Shown here piece by piece: positions 9,512 through 17,650 of a stretch of DNA of 64,000 bases. A program made the translations under genes and the position numbers. The stretch is from Deltaproteobacteria bacterium. Its GTDB lineage: Bacteria; Desulfobacterota_D; UBA1144; Nemesobacterales; UBA2774. The first letter of the stretch is position 1; every line of letters starts with the position of its first letter. The stretch covers positions 184,785-248,784 of the forward strand of contig JAJCZS010000007.1 in assembly GCA_029262275.1 (NCBI GenBank), given 5' to 3'. Under the pieces are notes generated by a model. That model saw only the letters and a list, made by a program, of their open reading frames with translations, had not been told where the DNA came from and did not search any database.

Positions 9512-9540
9512 AGACCTAGATAGGTCTGTCTATATTGACA
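9512..9540. promoter_or_regulatory. Two operator-like dyads at the -35 region
   Basis: A perfect 7-bp inverted repeat with a 2-bp spacer (AGACCTA-GA-TAGGTCT, 9512-9527) is followed directly by TGTC-TATATT-GACA (9527-9540), whose right half forms part of the -35 hexamer. The placement suggests regulator binding sites for the IPTL-CTERM gene downstream. No matching regulator gene is recognised nearby. Confidence 0.45.
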
Positions 9541-9562
9541 TATATCTATTGATTGTAATAAT
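9535..9562 (+). promoter_or_regulatory. Sigma70-type promoter of the IPTL-CTERM gene
   Basis: Perfect TTGACA at 9535-9540, a 16-bp spacer, then AATAAT at 9557-9562 (5 of 6 match to TATAAT). The start point would be near 9569, about 55 bp upstream of the ATG at 9625. It is among the best promoter matches in the window and lies between dyads on both sides. Confidence 0.6.
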
Positions 9563-9590
9563 CTATCAACCTGCTGTCTGGTTGGTAGAT
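9561..9590 (+). promoter_or_regulatory. 11-bp stem-loop or dyad overlapping the start point
   Basis: ATCTATCAACC (9561-9571) pairs with GGTTGGTAGAT (9580-9590) over 11 positions with one G-T pair and an 8-nt loop. Because the predicted transcript start falls inside the left arm, this is more likely a DNA operator than a complete RNA hairpin, unless transcription begins further upstream. Confidence 0.45.
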
Positions 9591-9624
9591 AACTAGACAG
9601 TTCTTAAAAAGGAGGAGGGAAACC

Positions 9625-10935
9625 ATGAGATATCTCTTAGGGATGTTTTTTCTAATTATATTTTCTTTTAGTTATGCGCCTTTCACAAACGCTACACAAT
9701 GTATGCCAACCTGCAGTACGGTAGACGGCAGGCTTCTAGCAATTGCCGGTACGGATCTCAGCACTATAGTTGGGGCAGAGATTGTTATAAACCTTGTCTC
9801 TAGGGGAGAAAACCTAGAGTTTGGTATTTTTGACGGCGAAGCGGGAGAGAATTGGGATATAGCAACACTAGTTGACAAGTTACATTTACAATACGAACTC
9901 CATGCGGATCCTGCTGGGGATTCGTCAGGATTAGCAGGATCTGTGATTGCCACATGGACCAGTGACGGCAGTGGCGGGCTTAATGCTGGCGTGCCAATGA
10001 ATAATAACGACTGGTCAGATTTTACTTTCCCAAACGTTCCCCAAGCACTGGCACCTAATGGGGATTTCGTCTACACCTTGCGTATAACCCCTATAGACAT
10101 GGGTATGCTGGGTACTGTAGAAAACAATTTCAAAGTAAGAGCTACAGATGAGTTGTACATTCCTGCTATGTTCCCGGTTTCTTTTATCGTCCCCTTCGGA
10201 GGTCAAGAGGGCACGTTTTTCGAAGAAGATATTTTGATTCTTTATCCCAACGCAACAATAGATGGTATGTCCATATGCGGTCTTCCTCCAGGTGAAGTAT
10301 GTGACTTAAATGACCCATCATGTTGTCTATTTGAAACAACATATGACGGTATGTGGAGCTTCACGATGCAGGTTCCTGCAGGGGAAACAGCGCTCGATAT
10401 TTGGGATGGTGACTTAGACTATGGGGATTTCGCGGAAACTGTTTTTGATACAGATGATCCTAATACACCGGGTGATCCTTTCTTGCCTGCATGGTCAATT
10501 GGAACTGATGTCGTATTTCAAACTGCCAGACCAGCTGATCCACATGATAATAACGGCAGTGCCAGTGAGTTTGTCTTCGTTAGAGATCCAAGCATACAAT
10601 ATTTTGTTATCGATCCTCTAGGCAATTCATACCAAAACTTTAATCCATCTGGAGACAGAGAGTGGGAGCTTTTTAGGTTGGATACCACAACTGATAACCC
10701 GGCTATCGCTGAATATCAGGTGGCCAGCATACCAGAGGGAAGATGGGAAGTGAAATTAGTAGGAGTTGACATGTCAAACTTGAATTCGATCTTGCTTCCG
10801 TTTGATCTTCGTGGTGAGGAAATACTCGATCCAGAACCCGTACCAACACTAAGTGAATGGGGACTTATAGCAATGGCTGCTATTTTAGGGATCATAGGAT
10901 TTATGGTTATCCGCAGAAGAGAAGTCACTGCTTAA
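9625..10935 (+). CDS. IPTL-CTERM sorting-domain protein
   Basis: A 436-residue exported protein with an N-terminal signal peptide (MRYLLGMFFL, cleavage probably near NATQC) and a C-terminal sorting tail. The tail is VPTLSEWG (406-413), a hydrophobic helix (about 414-429), then a basic RRR cluster. This is the IPTL-CTERM signal, a relative of PEP-CTERM signals thought to direct processing and surface display through an exosortase-like or rhombosortase-like route. The body is acidic, rich in Asp, Asn, Pro and Gly, with several cysteine pairs (CMPTC, CDLNDPSCC) and a beta-sandwich look; no enzyme motif is seen. A strong ribosome binding site (AAGGAGGAGGG) precedes the ATG. It forms a single-gene unit between its own promoter and an intrinsic terminator. 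The cognate sorting enzyme is not in this window. Confidence 0.85.
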   Translation: MRYLLGMFFLIIFSFSYAPFTNATQCMPTCSTVDGRLLAIAGTDLSTIVGAEIVINLVSRGENLEFGIFDGEAGENWDIATLVDKLHLQYELHADPAGDSSGLAGSVIATWTSDGSGGLNAGVPMNNNDWSDFTFPNVPQALAPNGDFVYTLRITPIDMGMLGTVENNFKVRATDELYIPAMFPVSFIVPFGGQEGTFFEEDILILYPNATIDGMSICGLPPGEVCDLNDPSCCLFETTYDGMWSFTMQVPAGETALDIWDGDLDYGDFAETVFDTDDPNTPGDPFLPAWSIGTDVVFQTARPADPHDNNGSASEFVFVRDPSIQYFVIDPLGNSYQNFNPSGDREWELFRLDTTTDNPAIAEYQVASIPEGRWEVKLVGVDMSNLNSILLPFDLRGEEILDPEPVPTLSEWGLIAMAAILGIIGFMVIRRREVTA

Positions 10936-10968
10936 AATCTAAAAATCATTTAATTTAAAAACTTTAAG

Positions 10969-11009
10969 AGGGAGCTTAGGAGATTATATCTCTTATAGCT
11001 CCCTTTTTT
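10969..11009 (+). terminator. Rho-independent terminator after the IPTL-CTERM gene
   Basis: AGGGAGCT (10969-10976) pairs with AGCTCCCT (10997-11004), and the inner TAGGAGAT/ATCTCTTA continues the stem with one bulge and one wobble pair. Six T residues follow. From here to tolQ (11010-11189) I see no gene: the 61-codon open frame there has no ribosome binding site and reads like random sequence. Confidence 0.9.
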
Positions 11010-11189
11010 GTATAAAAGTGCCAAAAATCCAGTTTCTAAATGTATTAAGACTAAATATAATATTGCTTTTGATCTATATGTATGGAAAACTTTACATCAA
11101 TCCTTAGATGTAACCCTTAATTATATGAAATCAGATAAATTATCTTCAATTCTAATCCGAAATCTAACTTATCAACAGGTTAAAATAAA

Positions 11190-11951
11190 ATGACAAATTG
11201 GCTATATTTTGTAATGCAGGTTCCAGCCTCAGGCGCTGAGCAAATTAGTATTTTAGGTCTAGTTACCCAGGCAGGACCGGTAGTAAAAGCGGTGCTTCTG
11301 ATTTTGTTGTTAATGTCTGTTATTTCCTGGGCAATTATTTTCTCAAAATACTTTGTGTTGAAAAAAGCCACAAGAAGCTCAGAGAAGTTCTTGGAGCTAT
11401 ACGGTGCAAGCGGTAATTTCGGCAATCTATATACCTCCACTAAACATATGGGAGGCCCCATAGCCGAGGTGTTTAGGGCCGGATACACGGAGATACTAAA
11501 AATCAGAAAGTCCAGATCGGGCAGCACAGCTCAAAGTGCTGAGTCCAGCTCTGGTGCTGAATTAATTGATACTGAGCTTGGCGTTGTGGAGCTTGTAGAG
11601 AGGGCGCTTAAAAGAACTATGGCTCAAGAGATATCCAAGCTTGAGAGCTCATTAAATTTTCTTGCAACCACCGGAAGTGCAGCTCCTTTCATTGGCCTAT
11701 TTGGAACAGTTTGGGGAATCATGACTTCATTCATCGGTCTTGCCGGGAGCCAGGGAGTTCCCACGCTTCAAGCAGTTGCCCCAGGTATTGCTGAAGCCCT
11801 CGTTGCTACAGCAGTGGGTTTGGCCGCAGCCATACCAGCTGTTATTGGATATAACTATGCACTTAGCAGGGTTAAGAAGATCGATGTGGATATGGAAAAT
11901 TTTTCATCTGAATTTCTAAATATCGTAGACAGATATGTGAAGAAGGTCTAG
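11190..11951 (+). CDS. tolQ: TolQ/ExbB/MotA-family proton channel subunit
   Basis: Inner membrane subunit that, with TolR, uses the proton gradient to power TolA across the periplasm. The 253 residues show three membrane segments: one near the N-terminus ([25 protein letters not shown]), and two in the C-terminal half ([21 protein letters not shown] and [22 protein letters not shown]), with the conserved [20 protein letters not shown] channel region. A Ser/Ala/Gly-rich stretch ([18 protein letters not shown], about 109-126) in the cytoplasmic loop is longer than usual. The site before ATG 11190 is weak (ACAGG); ATG 11214 is an alternative. tolR follows at 10 bp. ExbB cannot be excluded, but the order and partner fit Tol. 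Confidence 0.9.
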   Translation: MTNWLYFVMQVPASGAEQISILGLVTQAGPVVKAVLLILLLMSVISWAIIFSKYFVLKKATRSSEKFLELYGASGNFGNLYTSTKHMGGPIAEVFRAGYTEILKIRKSRSGSTAQSAESSSGAELIDTELGVVELVERALKRTMAQEISKLESSLNFLATTGSAAPFIGLFGTVWGIMTSFIGLAGSQGVPTLQAVAPGIAEALVATAVGLAAAIPAVIGYNYALSRVKKIDVDMENFSSEFLNIVDRYVKKV

Positions 11952-11961
11952 AGAATAAAAA

Positions 11962-12399
11962 ATGGGTATGCAGACAAATAATGGCGGCGGACGCTCAGTC
12001 ATGTCTGAGATCAACGTTACTCCCTTTGTGGATGTAATGCTCGTACTACTAGTAATCTTTATGGTTACAACTCCCATACTATATCAAGGGGTAGATGTCA
12101 CACTTCCCAAAACAGATTCTCAAGTAATCCCTTCTTTAGACCGTGAAAAGAAAGTTGTTGTGACACTAAATTCTGAAGGCCAAATCTTTATAGAAAAAGA
12201 GGAGTTTACTCTCTCTGAGTTACGTCTGGAAATTAGAAGTATCATGTCCGAGCAGGGCAAAGAGGTAAGGGAAGAAGATGTGTTTTTAAGGGCAGACACT
12301 ACTGTTCCTTACGGAACGGTTGTTGAAGTCATGTCTGAGATTAGAAATGCCGGAGTAACCAAATTAGGTTTAATAACTGAGCCTGTTCCGAAAAGATAG
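11962..12399 (+). CDS. tolR: TolR/ExbD-family protein
   Basis: Single-span inner membrane protein that forms the ion pathway with TolQ and binds peptidoglycan in the periplasm. The sequence begins with a short cytoplasmic tail ([31 protein letters not shown]), where the membrane Asp essential for proton use (VDVML) is clear. The periplasmic domain ends [21 protein letters not shown], typical for TolR/ExbD. It has 145 residues, normal length. It is cotranscribed with tolQ (10-bp gap) and the TolA/TonB-like gene (18-bp gap). Confidence 0.93.
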   Translation: MGMQTNNGGGRSVMSEINVTPFVDVMLVLLVIFMVTTPILYQGVDVTLPKTDSQVIPSLDREKKVVVTLNSEGQIFIEKEEFTLSELRLEIRSIMSEQGKEVREEDVFLRADTTVPYGTVVEVMSEIRNAGVTKLGLITEPVPKR

Positions 12400-12417
12400 C
12401 AGAGGCACAAGGGTAAA

Positions 12418-13464
12418 ATGAAACCACCTAAAAAAGATTCTTCAAGTCGCTTGGGTATGTTTTTTTCTATAGCCCTTCATGTCGGCCTCATCTTGCTTAT
12501 TCTCTATTGGGGGTTCAGCGGATCTTCTGAATACAGCAGTAACCCTGGCCCTATACAAGTATCTCTCTCCGGTTTGGATACAGGTGGAGCAAGTTCAAAA
12601 AAACCTGCACCTCCCAAGAAGCAAGTAAAGCCCAAACCACCAGAACCTGAGAAAGTAGAAGAGAAAGAAGAGGTTGTGGAGGAGAAGGTAGAGCCTACTG
12701 CCCCTCCCGAAAAAAAAGAAGTAGTAAAAGAGCCTGAAAAGAAAGACGCAATACCTCTTAAAACTAAGAAAGAAGAAGTTGCAAAAGTAGATCCTACACC
12801 AAAGCCAAAACCAAAAGCTACTCCTAAACCTAAGCCAAAAGCGACTCCTAAACCAACACCTAAGGCCACAGCTAAGCCTAAAGCCACACCTAAGCCGACA
12901 CCTAAAGCTACAAAGAAACCGGCTAAAAAGAAGGATTTTGATAAGGAAAAGGAACGTATTCTAAAAGATATTCAAAGACAAAAAGTGTTGGACGAGCTTA
13001 AGAAGGATAAACCGGATGCTGAGGAGCCCGAAGACGACTTAGATAATGTAATAGAAGAAGAGATGGGACAAGAGCAGAGGCTTGCAATGGCTGATAATGA
13101 AAAAATCGGAGGCGAGCCGGGTTCAGAAGGAAGTGATTCTAGGACCACAAGCGGTGGCTCTTCAATAAGCCCACTAATTATTCAAACTTATAGCAATCAG
13201 GTTCACCGTAAAATAAACCGCAACTTTACAATTCCTCCTGGTGTTCCTACAGACGGTAGTCTTTCTACATCTGTGCTTTTTAAGGTAGACGGCGGCGGTA
13301 ATGTTAATAATGTTAGAATTACAAAGTCTTCTGGCAACGCTGTGTTTGACAATTACTGCAAACAGGCAATTGTTAGATCAGCGCCGCTTCCAGCACCACC
13401 ATCTGAACTTGCTAAGGAAGCCAAGACCAGTGGAGTAGAGTTAACATTTAGAAACGATCCTTAG
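12418..13464 (+). CDS. TolA/TonB-like energy transducer with Pro/Lys-rich spacer
   Basis: Third member of the Tol-type motor: an inner membrane anchor (about 14-33), a long extended periplasmic spacer, and a TonB/TolA C-terminal domain (about 255-348, with LSTSVLFKVDGGGNVNNVRITKSSG). In classical TolA the spacer is an alanine-rich helix; here residues 61-172 are Pro/Lys/Glu-rich with repeated K-A-T-P-K-P units, as in TonB, followed by a charged helix (KEKERILKDIQRQKVLDELKKDK). The protein therefore mixes TonB-like architecture with a Tol-type operon. There is no tolB or pal next to it; the gene after it encodes a histidine phosphatase. TolA is the likelier function by context, but TonB remains possible, so no symbol is given. 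Confidence 0.85.
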   Translation: MKPPKKDSSSRLGMFFSIALHVGLILLILYWGFSGSSEYSSNPGPIQVSLSGLDTGGASSKKPAPPKKQVKPKPPEPEKVEEKEEVVEEKVEPTAPPEKKEVVKEPEKKDAIPLKTKKEEVAKVDPTPKPKPKATPKPKPKATPKPTPKATAKPKATPKPTPKATKKPAKKKDFDKEKERILKDIQRQKVLDELKKDKPDAEEPEDDLDNVIEEEMGQEQRLAMADNEKIGGEPGSEGSDSRTTSGGSSISPLIIQTYSNQVHRKINRNFTIPPGVPTDGSLSTSVLFKVDGGGNVNNVRITKSSGNAVFDNYCKQAIVRSAPLPAPPSELAKEAKTSGVELTFRNDP

Positions 13465-13491
13465 AGTTTTAAGCTTACGTCTGGACAAAAA

Positions 13492-14127
13492 ATGAACCTC
13501 ATTCTCATACGACATGGAGAGACAGACTGGAACAGATCCGGCAGATGCCAAGGTGTGGCCGATATTGTCTTAAACGACAATGGAAAGAGGCAGGCTAGAG
13601 AGCTTGCCGAGTCTCTTAAGGATCATAAGATAACGGCTATTTATTCAAGTCACCTTAAAAGAGCACTTGAGACTGCAAAACATATAGCCGGGCATCATAA
13701 TCTTGATGTGCGTGTTGAGCCAGGGCTTCATGAAATGAACCAGGGGGATCTTGAGGGCCTAACTTTCCCAGATATAAGAGACCGCTATGCCGAGGTGCTT
13801 AAAAAGTGGAGAGAGAGCCCAGAGACGCTTAGACTTCCAAATGGAGAGTCATTGGTTGAAGTTCAAAATAGAGCATGGAGCGTGTTCGAGAAGGTTCACG
13901 AGACTCATTTAGGCGAGACAGTTGTCGCTGTTAGCCACAATCTGACTATTATCACCTTGCTCTGTAAGATTACCGGTGTAGGCCTTAAAGGATTTAGAGA
14001 TTTTAATGTTCAGGCTACATCTAAGAACGTAATAATTTCAGAAGATGGAACACTTAGGATAGAGATACTAAACGATACTTCTCATCTCTCTCCTATGGAG
14101 TCTGTGCCTGATTTTGAATCTCAGTGA
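13492..14127 (+). CDS. Histidine phosphatase (phosphoglycerate mutase-like) family protein
   Basis: Begins MNLILIRHGETDWN, with the catalytic phospho-accepting His at H8 in the RHG motif, and keeps the second His region (VVAVSHNLTI). ELAESLKDHKITAIYSSHLKRALETA and the EMNQGDLEGL segment with its acid/base Glu are typical. At 211 residues it fits the short cofactor-independent phosphatase branch, which includes phosphoglycerate mutase-like enzymes and alpha-ribazole phosphatase (CobC). No cobalamin genes are nearby, so substrate is open. It lies between the Tol genes and argS on the same strand with a 27-bp upstream gap. Confidence 0.88.
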   Translation: MNLILIRHGETDWNRSGRCQGVADIVLNDNGKRQARELAESLKDHKITAIYSSHLKRALETAKHIAGHHNLDVRVEPGLHEMNQGDLEGLTFPDIRDRYAEVLKKWRESPETLRLPNGESLVEVQNRAWSVFEKVHETHLGETVVAVSHNLTIITLLCKITGVGLKGFRDFNVQATSKNVIISEDGTLRIEILNDTSHLSPMESVPDFESQ

Positions 14128-14212
14128 TAACTACTTGAGTTGCGAATTTGTAGAAAATCAGTCCAGTGGCTGTTGTAAGATGAATATTTATCTGGTGTAA
14201 TTCCATACCAAT

Positions 14213-15892
14213 ATGAAAGACGACATTCAAAAAGTAGTCTCGCAGGCAGTAGAAAGTATAGGGAAGAATCTAGATCTTCAAGATCTATCCGTTAATGTAG
14301 AAGTTGGGATGCCCAAAAAGAAGGAGTTTGGGGATTTTTCCGTAAATACTGCAATGGTAATTGCAAACAAGATAGGCAAAAAACCTCGTGAAGTTGCCGA
14401 GCTTATCATTGAGAACCTTCCCAAAGAGAAAGATGATCTATTTAATAAGATAGAGATTGCTGGGGCCGGGTTTATCAATTTCTATGTAAAAGAAGAAGCG
14501 ATTGTTAATAAACTTGCGGAGATTGAGAGCAAAGGGGCAGATTATGGTAGAGGTAACATGGGGCAGGGAGAGAAAGTTCTCGTAGAATTTGTTAGCGCCA
14601 ACCCCACTGGCTTTCTCCACATGGGGCATTCCCGAAATGCTGTTGTTGGGGACACCTTGGGCAGAATACTCGATGCATCAGGATACGATACAGTTAAGGA
14701 GTTTTATATAAACGACGCTGGAAGGCAGATGAACCTTCTTGGAGAGTCCATCTTTATAAGATATAAAGAACTCTTTGGAGATAAGCAAGAGCTGCCTGAA
14801 GACGGATATAAGGGTGAATATGTAGCCGATATAGCCTCACAAATTAAATCTGAGAAGGGAGACTCACTTCTTAAGGATTATTCCAAAGAAGAATCTACTG
14901 AGTACTGTAAGGAATATGGAAAAGGTATTCTTCTTGAAGAGATAAAGAAGGATTTAGCTGATATAAATGTTCATTTTGATGAGTGGTATAGTGAGAAATA
15001 TAATATTCACAGCTCTAATAATGGCTCTGATGGCAGCAAATTAGATCAAATAAAAGAACTTCTAAATTCCAAAGGTGTTCTTGAAGAAAGAGAAGGAGCC
15101 CTATGGTTTAAGGCTACAGAGTTTGGCGATACGCAGGACTGGGTCCTTATAAAAAGCGACGGCAGCCCTACATATTTCTTAGCCGACATAGCCTATCATT
15201 TTGATAAGTATGAGCGTGGGTTTGAGAGTGTTGTTAATGTCTGGGGATCAGATCACCATGGGCACGTATCTAGGCTAAAGGCTGCACTAAGGTCGCTTGG
15301 ACTAGATGAATCACGTTTCAATGTGGTACTAATTCAGTTCGTAAGACTTATGAGGGAAGGTAAAGAGGTTGCAATGTCAAAACGGGCGGGCAGTTATGTG
15401 ACAATGAGGGATGTGGTAGAAGAAGTTGGCTCAGATGTTATGCGCTTTTTCCTTTTAATGCGCAGCTCAGAGAGTCATCTGGATTTTGATCTAGATCTAG
15501 CCAAAAAGGAATCAAGTGAAAACCCGGTTTATTACATTCAATATGCTTATGCCAGAATAGGCAGTATTTTCAGAAAAGCGCAAGAAGAGGGCGTAGTCCA
15601 ATCTAACGAAAACTTAGCTCTTTTAAGGGCGCCTGAAGAGATCGATCTTGTTAAAAAGCTTTTACTTTTTCCAGAGGTTGTAGAGGATAGTGCCAAGTCT
15701 CTGGCTCCTCATAAAGTCGCATACTATCTTCAGGAGTTGGCAGCACAGTTCCATGTGTATTATAATAAATGCAGAGTGGTGGATGATGATAAACAGATGA
15801 GCGCAGCGAGACTCTATCTAATTCAATGCGCACAAACCGTACTCGGCAATGGCCTTAATCTGTTAGGAGTCTCGGCTCCGGAGAGAATGTAA
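14213..15892 (+). CDS. argS: Arginyl-tRNA synthetase
   Basis: Class I aminoacyl-tRNA synthetase charging tRNA-Arg. The N-terminal Arg-tRNA binding domain precedes VEFVSANPTGFLHMGHSRNAVVGD, with the HIGH-type motif HMGH near residue 135. The second signature appears as AMSKRAG near 387-393, a degenerate KMSKS motif normal for many ArgRS. The anticodon-binding domain closes the protein (YYLQELAAQFHVYYNKCRV...ARLYLIQCAQTVLGNGLNLLGVSAPERM). The 559 residues are a normal length. The SPOR-domain gene starts one base after the stop codon, so the two are likely cotranscribed. Confidence 0.97.
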   Translation: MKDDIQKVVSQAVESIGKNLDLQDLSVNVEVGMPKKKEFGDFSVNTAMVIANKIGKKPREVAELIIENLPKEKDDLFNKIEIAGAGFINFYVKEEAIVNKLAEIESKGADYGRGNMGQGEKVLVEFVSANPTGFLHMGHSRNAVVGDTLGRILDASGYDTVKEFYINDAGRQMNLLGESIFIRYKELFGDKQELPEDGYKGEYVADIASQIKSEKGDSLLKDYSKEESTEYCKEYGKGILLEEIKKDLADINVHFDEWYSEKYNIHSSNNGSDGSKLDQIKELLNSKGVLEEREGALWFKATEFGDTQDWVLIKSDGSPTYFLADIAYHFDKYERGFESVVNVWGSDHHGHVSRLKAALRSLGLDESRFNVVLIQFVRLMREGKEVAMSKRAGSYVTMRDVVEEVGSDVMRFFLLMRSSESHLDFDLDLAKKESSENPVYYIQYAYARIGSIFRKAQEEGVVQSNENLALLRAPEEIDLVKKLLLFPEVVEDSAKSLAPHKVAYYLQELAAQFHVYYNKCRVVDDDKQMSAARLYLIQCAQTVLGNGLNLLGVSAPERM

Positions 15893-15893
15893 A

Positions 15894-16655
15894 ATGAGCA
15901 ATAATAATCCTAGTCCAAAAAACAGCAAGATAGTTCCTCTCTTTTTAGCATTTGCAATACTTTTTATCGTTGTTTTTACCTTGGGAATTATAATAGGTAG
16001 GGGATTAGGTGGTTCAGACACTCCTACAATCGAGACAACCTATGAAATTGGTACACCAGATGAGGAACCAGATATAGAAGTGGTTGAGGAAGTCTTGGTT
16101 GAAGATACAGAAAAAGATGAAGTAGAACCACCAGCCGCCAAAATAACACCTGAAGATATTGGTACAGAGAAAGAGAAAACTGCCAAAGAAAAGAATGATG
16201 ACGAGAGTATTAAAGCAGAGGATCAGGTAGACGGAACTTATCACATTGAAACCCGTTCCAAAGCCCCTAAGGTTGTCGAGAAAACAGATAAACCTAAGTC
16301 AGGTTCAACCGAAGATGTCATTAAGGAAATTAAAGAGGATAGTCTTAAGAAAGCTCCACCTAAAGAAAAGCCTTCAGTTGCTAAAACCACTATGCCCAAG
16401 ACTGATCCCGGAGGTCAGTACACTGTTCAACTAGGGGCGTTTCAAAATCAAACTCAGGCAAATAGTCTCATGAACTCACTAAAGTCTAAGGGCTACCCGG
16501 CTTTTGTTAAGCAATACGAGACTCCTGATAAGAAGCTCTGGTACAGAGTAAGAGTTGGTACCTTTTCTACAAAGCAACAAGCAGCTAATTATGGGGATAA
16601 ATTAAAAAAGCAGCAGCCACAAGTTAAGTCAGTATTTATCACTACAAACAATTAA
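15894..16655 (+). CDS. SPOR-domain inner membrane protein
   Basis: Bitopic membrane protein with a short cytoplasmic tail, one membrane helix (about 15-36, PLFLAFAILFIVVFTLGIII), an acidic and lysine-rich periplasmic linker (about 45-170), and a C-terminal SPOR domain (about 175-253, GGQYTVQLGAFQNQTQANSL...WYRVRVGTFSTKQQAANYG). SPOR domains bind denuded glycan strands of peptidoglycan at division sites, so septal localisation is expected. The layout resembles DedD or FtsN, without enough detail to name one. Its start is one base from the argS stop, a placement often seen for DedD-like SPOR proteins after argS in deltaproteobacteria-like genomes. Confidence 0.9.
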   Translation: MSNNNPSPKNSKIVPLFLAFAILFIVVFTLGIIIGRGLGGSDTPTIETTYEIGTPDEEPDIEVVEEVLVEDTEKDEVEPPAAKITPEDIGTEKEKTAKEKNDDESIKAEDQVDGTYHIETRSKAPKVVEKTDKPKSGSTEDVIKEIKEDSLKKAPPKEKPSVAKTTMPKTDPGGQYTVQLGAFQNQTQANSLMNSLKSKGYPAFVKQYETPDKKLWYRVRVGTFSTKQQAANYGDKLKKQQPQVKSVFITTNN

Positions 16656-16749
16656 TAGAACTTAAGGTCTCTTGCCTGCTTAGTTTAAAGCGGATATTGT
16701 TATCCCATAAATTAGCCTTAATTGTATAGATATTTTAAGAACTCTAATT

Positions 16750-17493
16750 ATGACTCAACCCGAAGAAATAACACAAAGGTCCAAAAATAAAGAAGGACCA
16801 CAAGCATCCAAACTTCTAGGTAGCGGGATTAAAACCTGGTGGTTGCTTTTGATGCTGCCAATCGAAGACTATCTTCTAAAGATAAAGGTTCATCCGAACA
16901 TTCTCACAATCTCTACACTTGTAGTTGGGGTATTGACCGGTCTTGCTTATCATTACGGGCTCATTTTTGTAGGGGGTATTCTTGTTCTTGGAGGGTCCAC
17001 GTTTGATATTTTTGATGGCCGTGTAGCCAGAGCCCTAGGTATAAATAGTGAAAGTGGGGCGTTTTTTGATTCAAGTTTAGATAGAGTTTCTGAAGCATTT
17101 ATATACGTAGGTTTATTAAGCCTCTTTCAGGGCACCATCTTTATGTACGTAGTCTTTTTTATCCTCGTCTCTACAACAATGGTTAGCTACACAAGAGCAA
17201 GAGCTGAGGGGTTAGGAGTAAAATGTGAAGTAGGCATTATGCAGAGGACAGAAAGGGTTGTTTACCTGGGAGTTCTCTCTGTTTTTAACTTTTTCGGAAA
17301 TCTGATTGCTAACGCTTTTGGTTACGGCTCTGACAACTATTTACTTAAACTCGCTTTAATCCTTATACTAGTCTTTTCTTCATACACAGCCATTCAGAGA
17401 ATGGTTCATGTTATGGGCACTTTAAAGAAAAGAGAGGGGCTTGAAGGTTCAGAATCAGACGTCGAAGCCCAGTCTCAAAAAACTGAGTCCTAA
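16750..17493 (+). CDS. CDP-alcohol phosphatidyltransferase family protein
   Basis: Integral membrane enzyme that transfers a phosphatidyl group from CDP-diacylglycerol to an alcohol. The full catalytic signature is present: D86-x2-D89-G90-x2-A93-R94-x8-G103-x3-D107-x3-D111 (FDIFDGRVARAL...GAFFDSSLD). Several membrane helices follow (FMYVVFFILVSTTMVSY, YLGVLSVFNFFGNLI, LALILILVFSSY). At 247 residues it could be phosphatidylglycerophosphate synthase, phosphatidylserine synthase or an inositol-phosphate type; the sequence alone does not decide. The gap before it (16656-16749) and after it (17494-17650) contain no gene. Confidence 0.9.
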   Translation: MTQPEEITQRSKNKEGPQASKLLGSGIKTWWLLLMLPIEDYLLKIKVHPNILTISTLVVGVLTGLAYHYGLIFVGGILVLGGSTFDIFDGRVARALGINSESGAFFDSSLDRVSEAFIYVGLLSLFQGTIFMYVVFFILVSTTMVSYTRARAEGLGVKCEVGIMQRTERVVYLGVLSVFNFFGNLIANAFGYGSDNYLLKLALILILVFSSYTAIQRMVHVMGTLKKREGLEGSESDVEAQSQKTES

Positions 17494-17538
17494 TAGCAAA
17501 TACCCAAATTTTCCCCATTATTTGATAGTTTCTAATTT

Positions 17539-17563
17539 CTTAGGTATAAATTCATAGCCTAAG
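17539..17563. repeat. Short inverted repeat upstream of carB
   Basis: CTTAGG (17539-17544) and CCTAAG (17558-17563) form a 6-bp dyad with a 13-bp spacer in the 157-bp gap before carB. There is no T-run, so it is not an intrinsic terminator. It may be a regulator site or chance. Confidence 0.2.
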
Positions 17564-17650
17564 TGGTACAAATCCTACATACTAGGCTACATTTTTAGTT
17601 ATCTAAGTGATTTATATAACTTATTTTCTCGATAAGAGGGTTCAACAAAT

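Noticed and set aside
11008-11193. 61-codon open frame between the terminator and tolQ
   Set aside because: No ribosome binding site, starts inside the terminator T-run region, composition like AT-rich noncoding DNA, no recognisable motif.
12504-12887. 127-codon frame antisense to the TolA/TonB-like gene, rich in Gly, Val and Ala
   Set aside because: It is the mirror of the Pro/Lys-rich repeat of the sense gene; such repeats keep the opposite strand open by codon composition.
12782-12910. CRISPR-like or direct-repeat array
   Set aside because: The repeated units encode Lys-Ala-Thr-Pro in frame within a protein spacer and lack regular spacer lengths; it is a coding low-complexity repeat.
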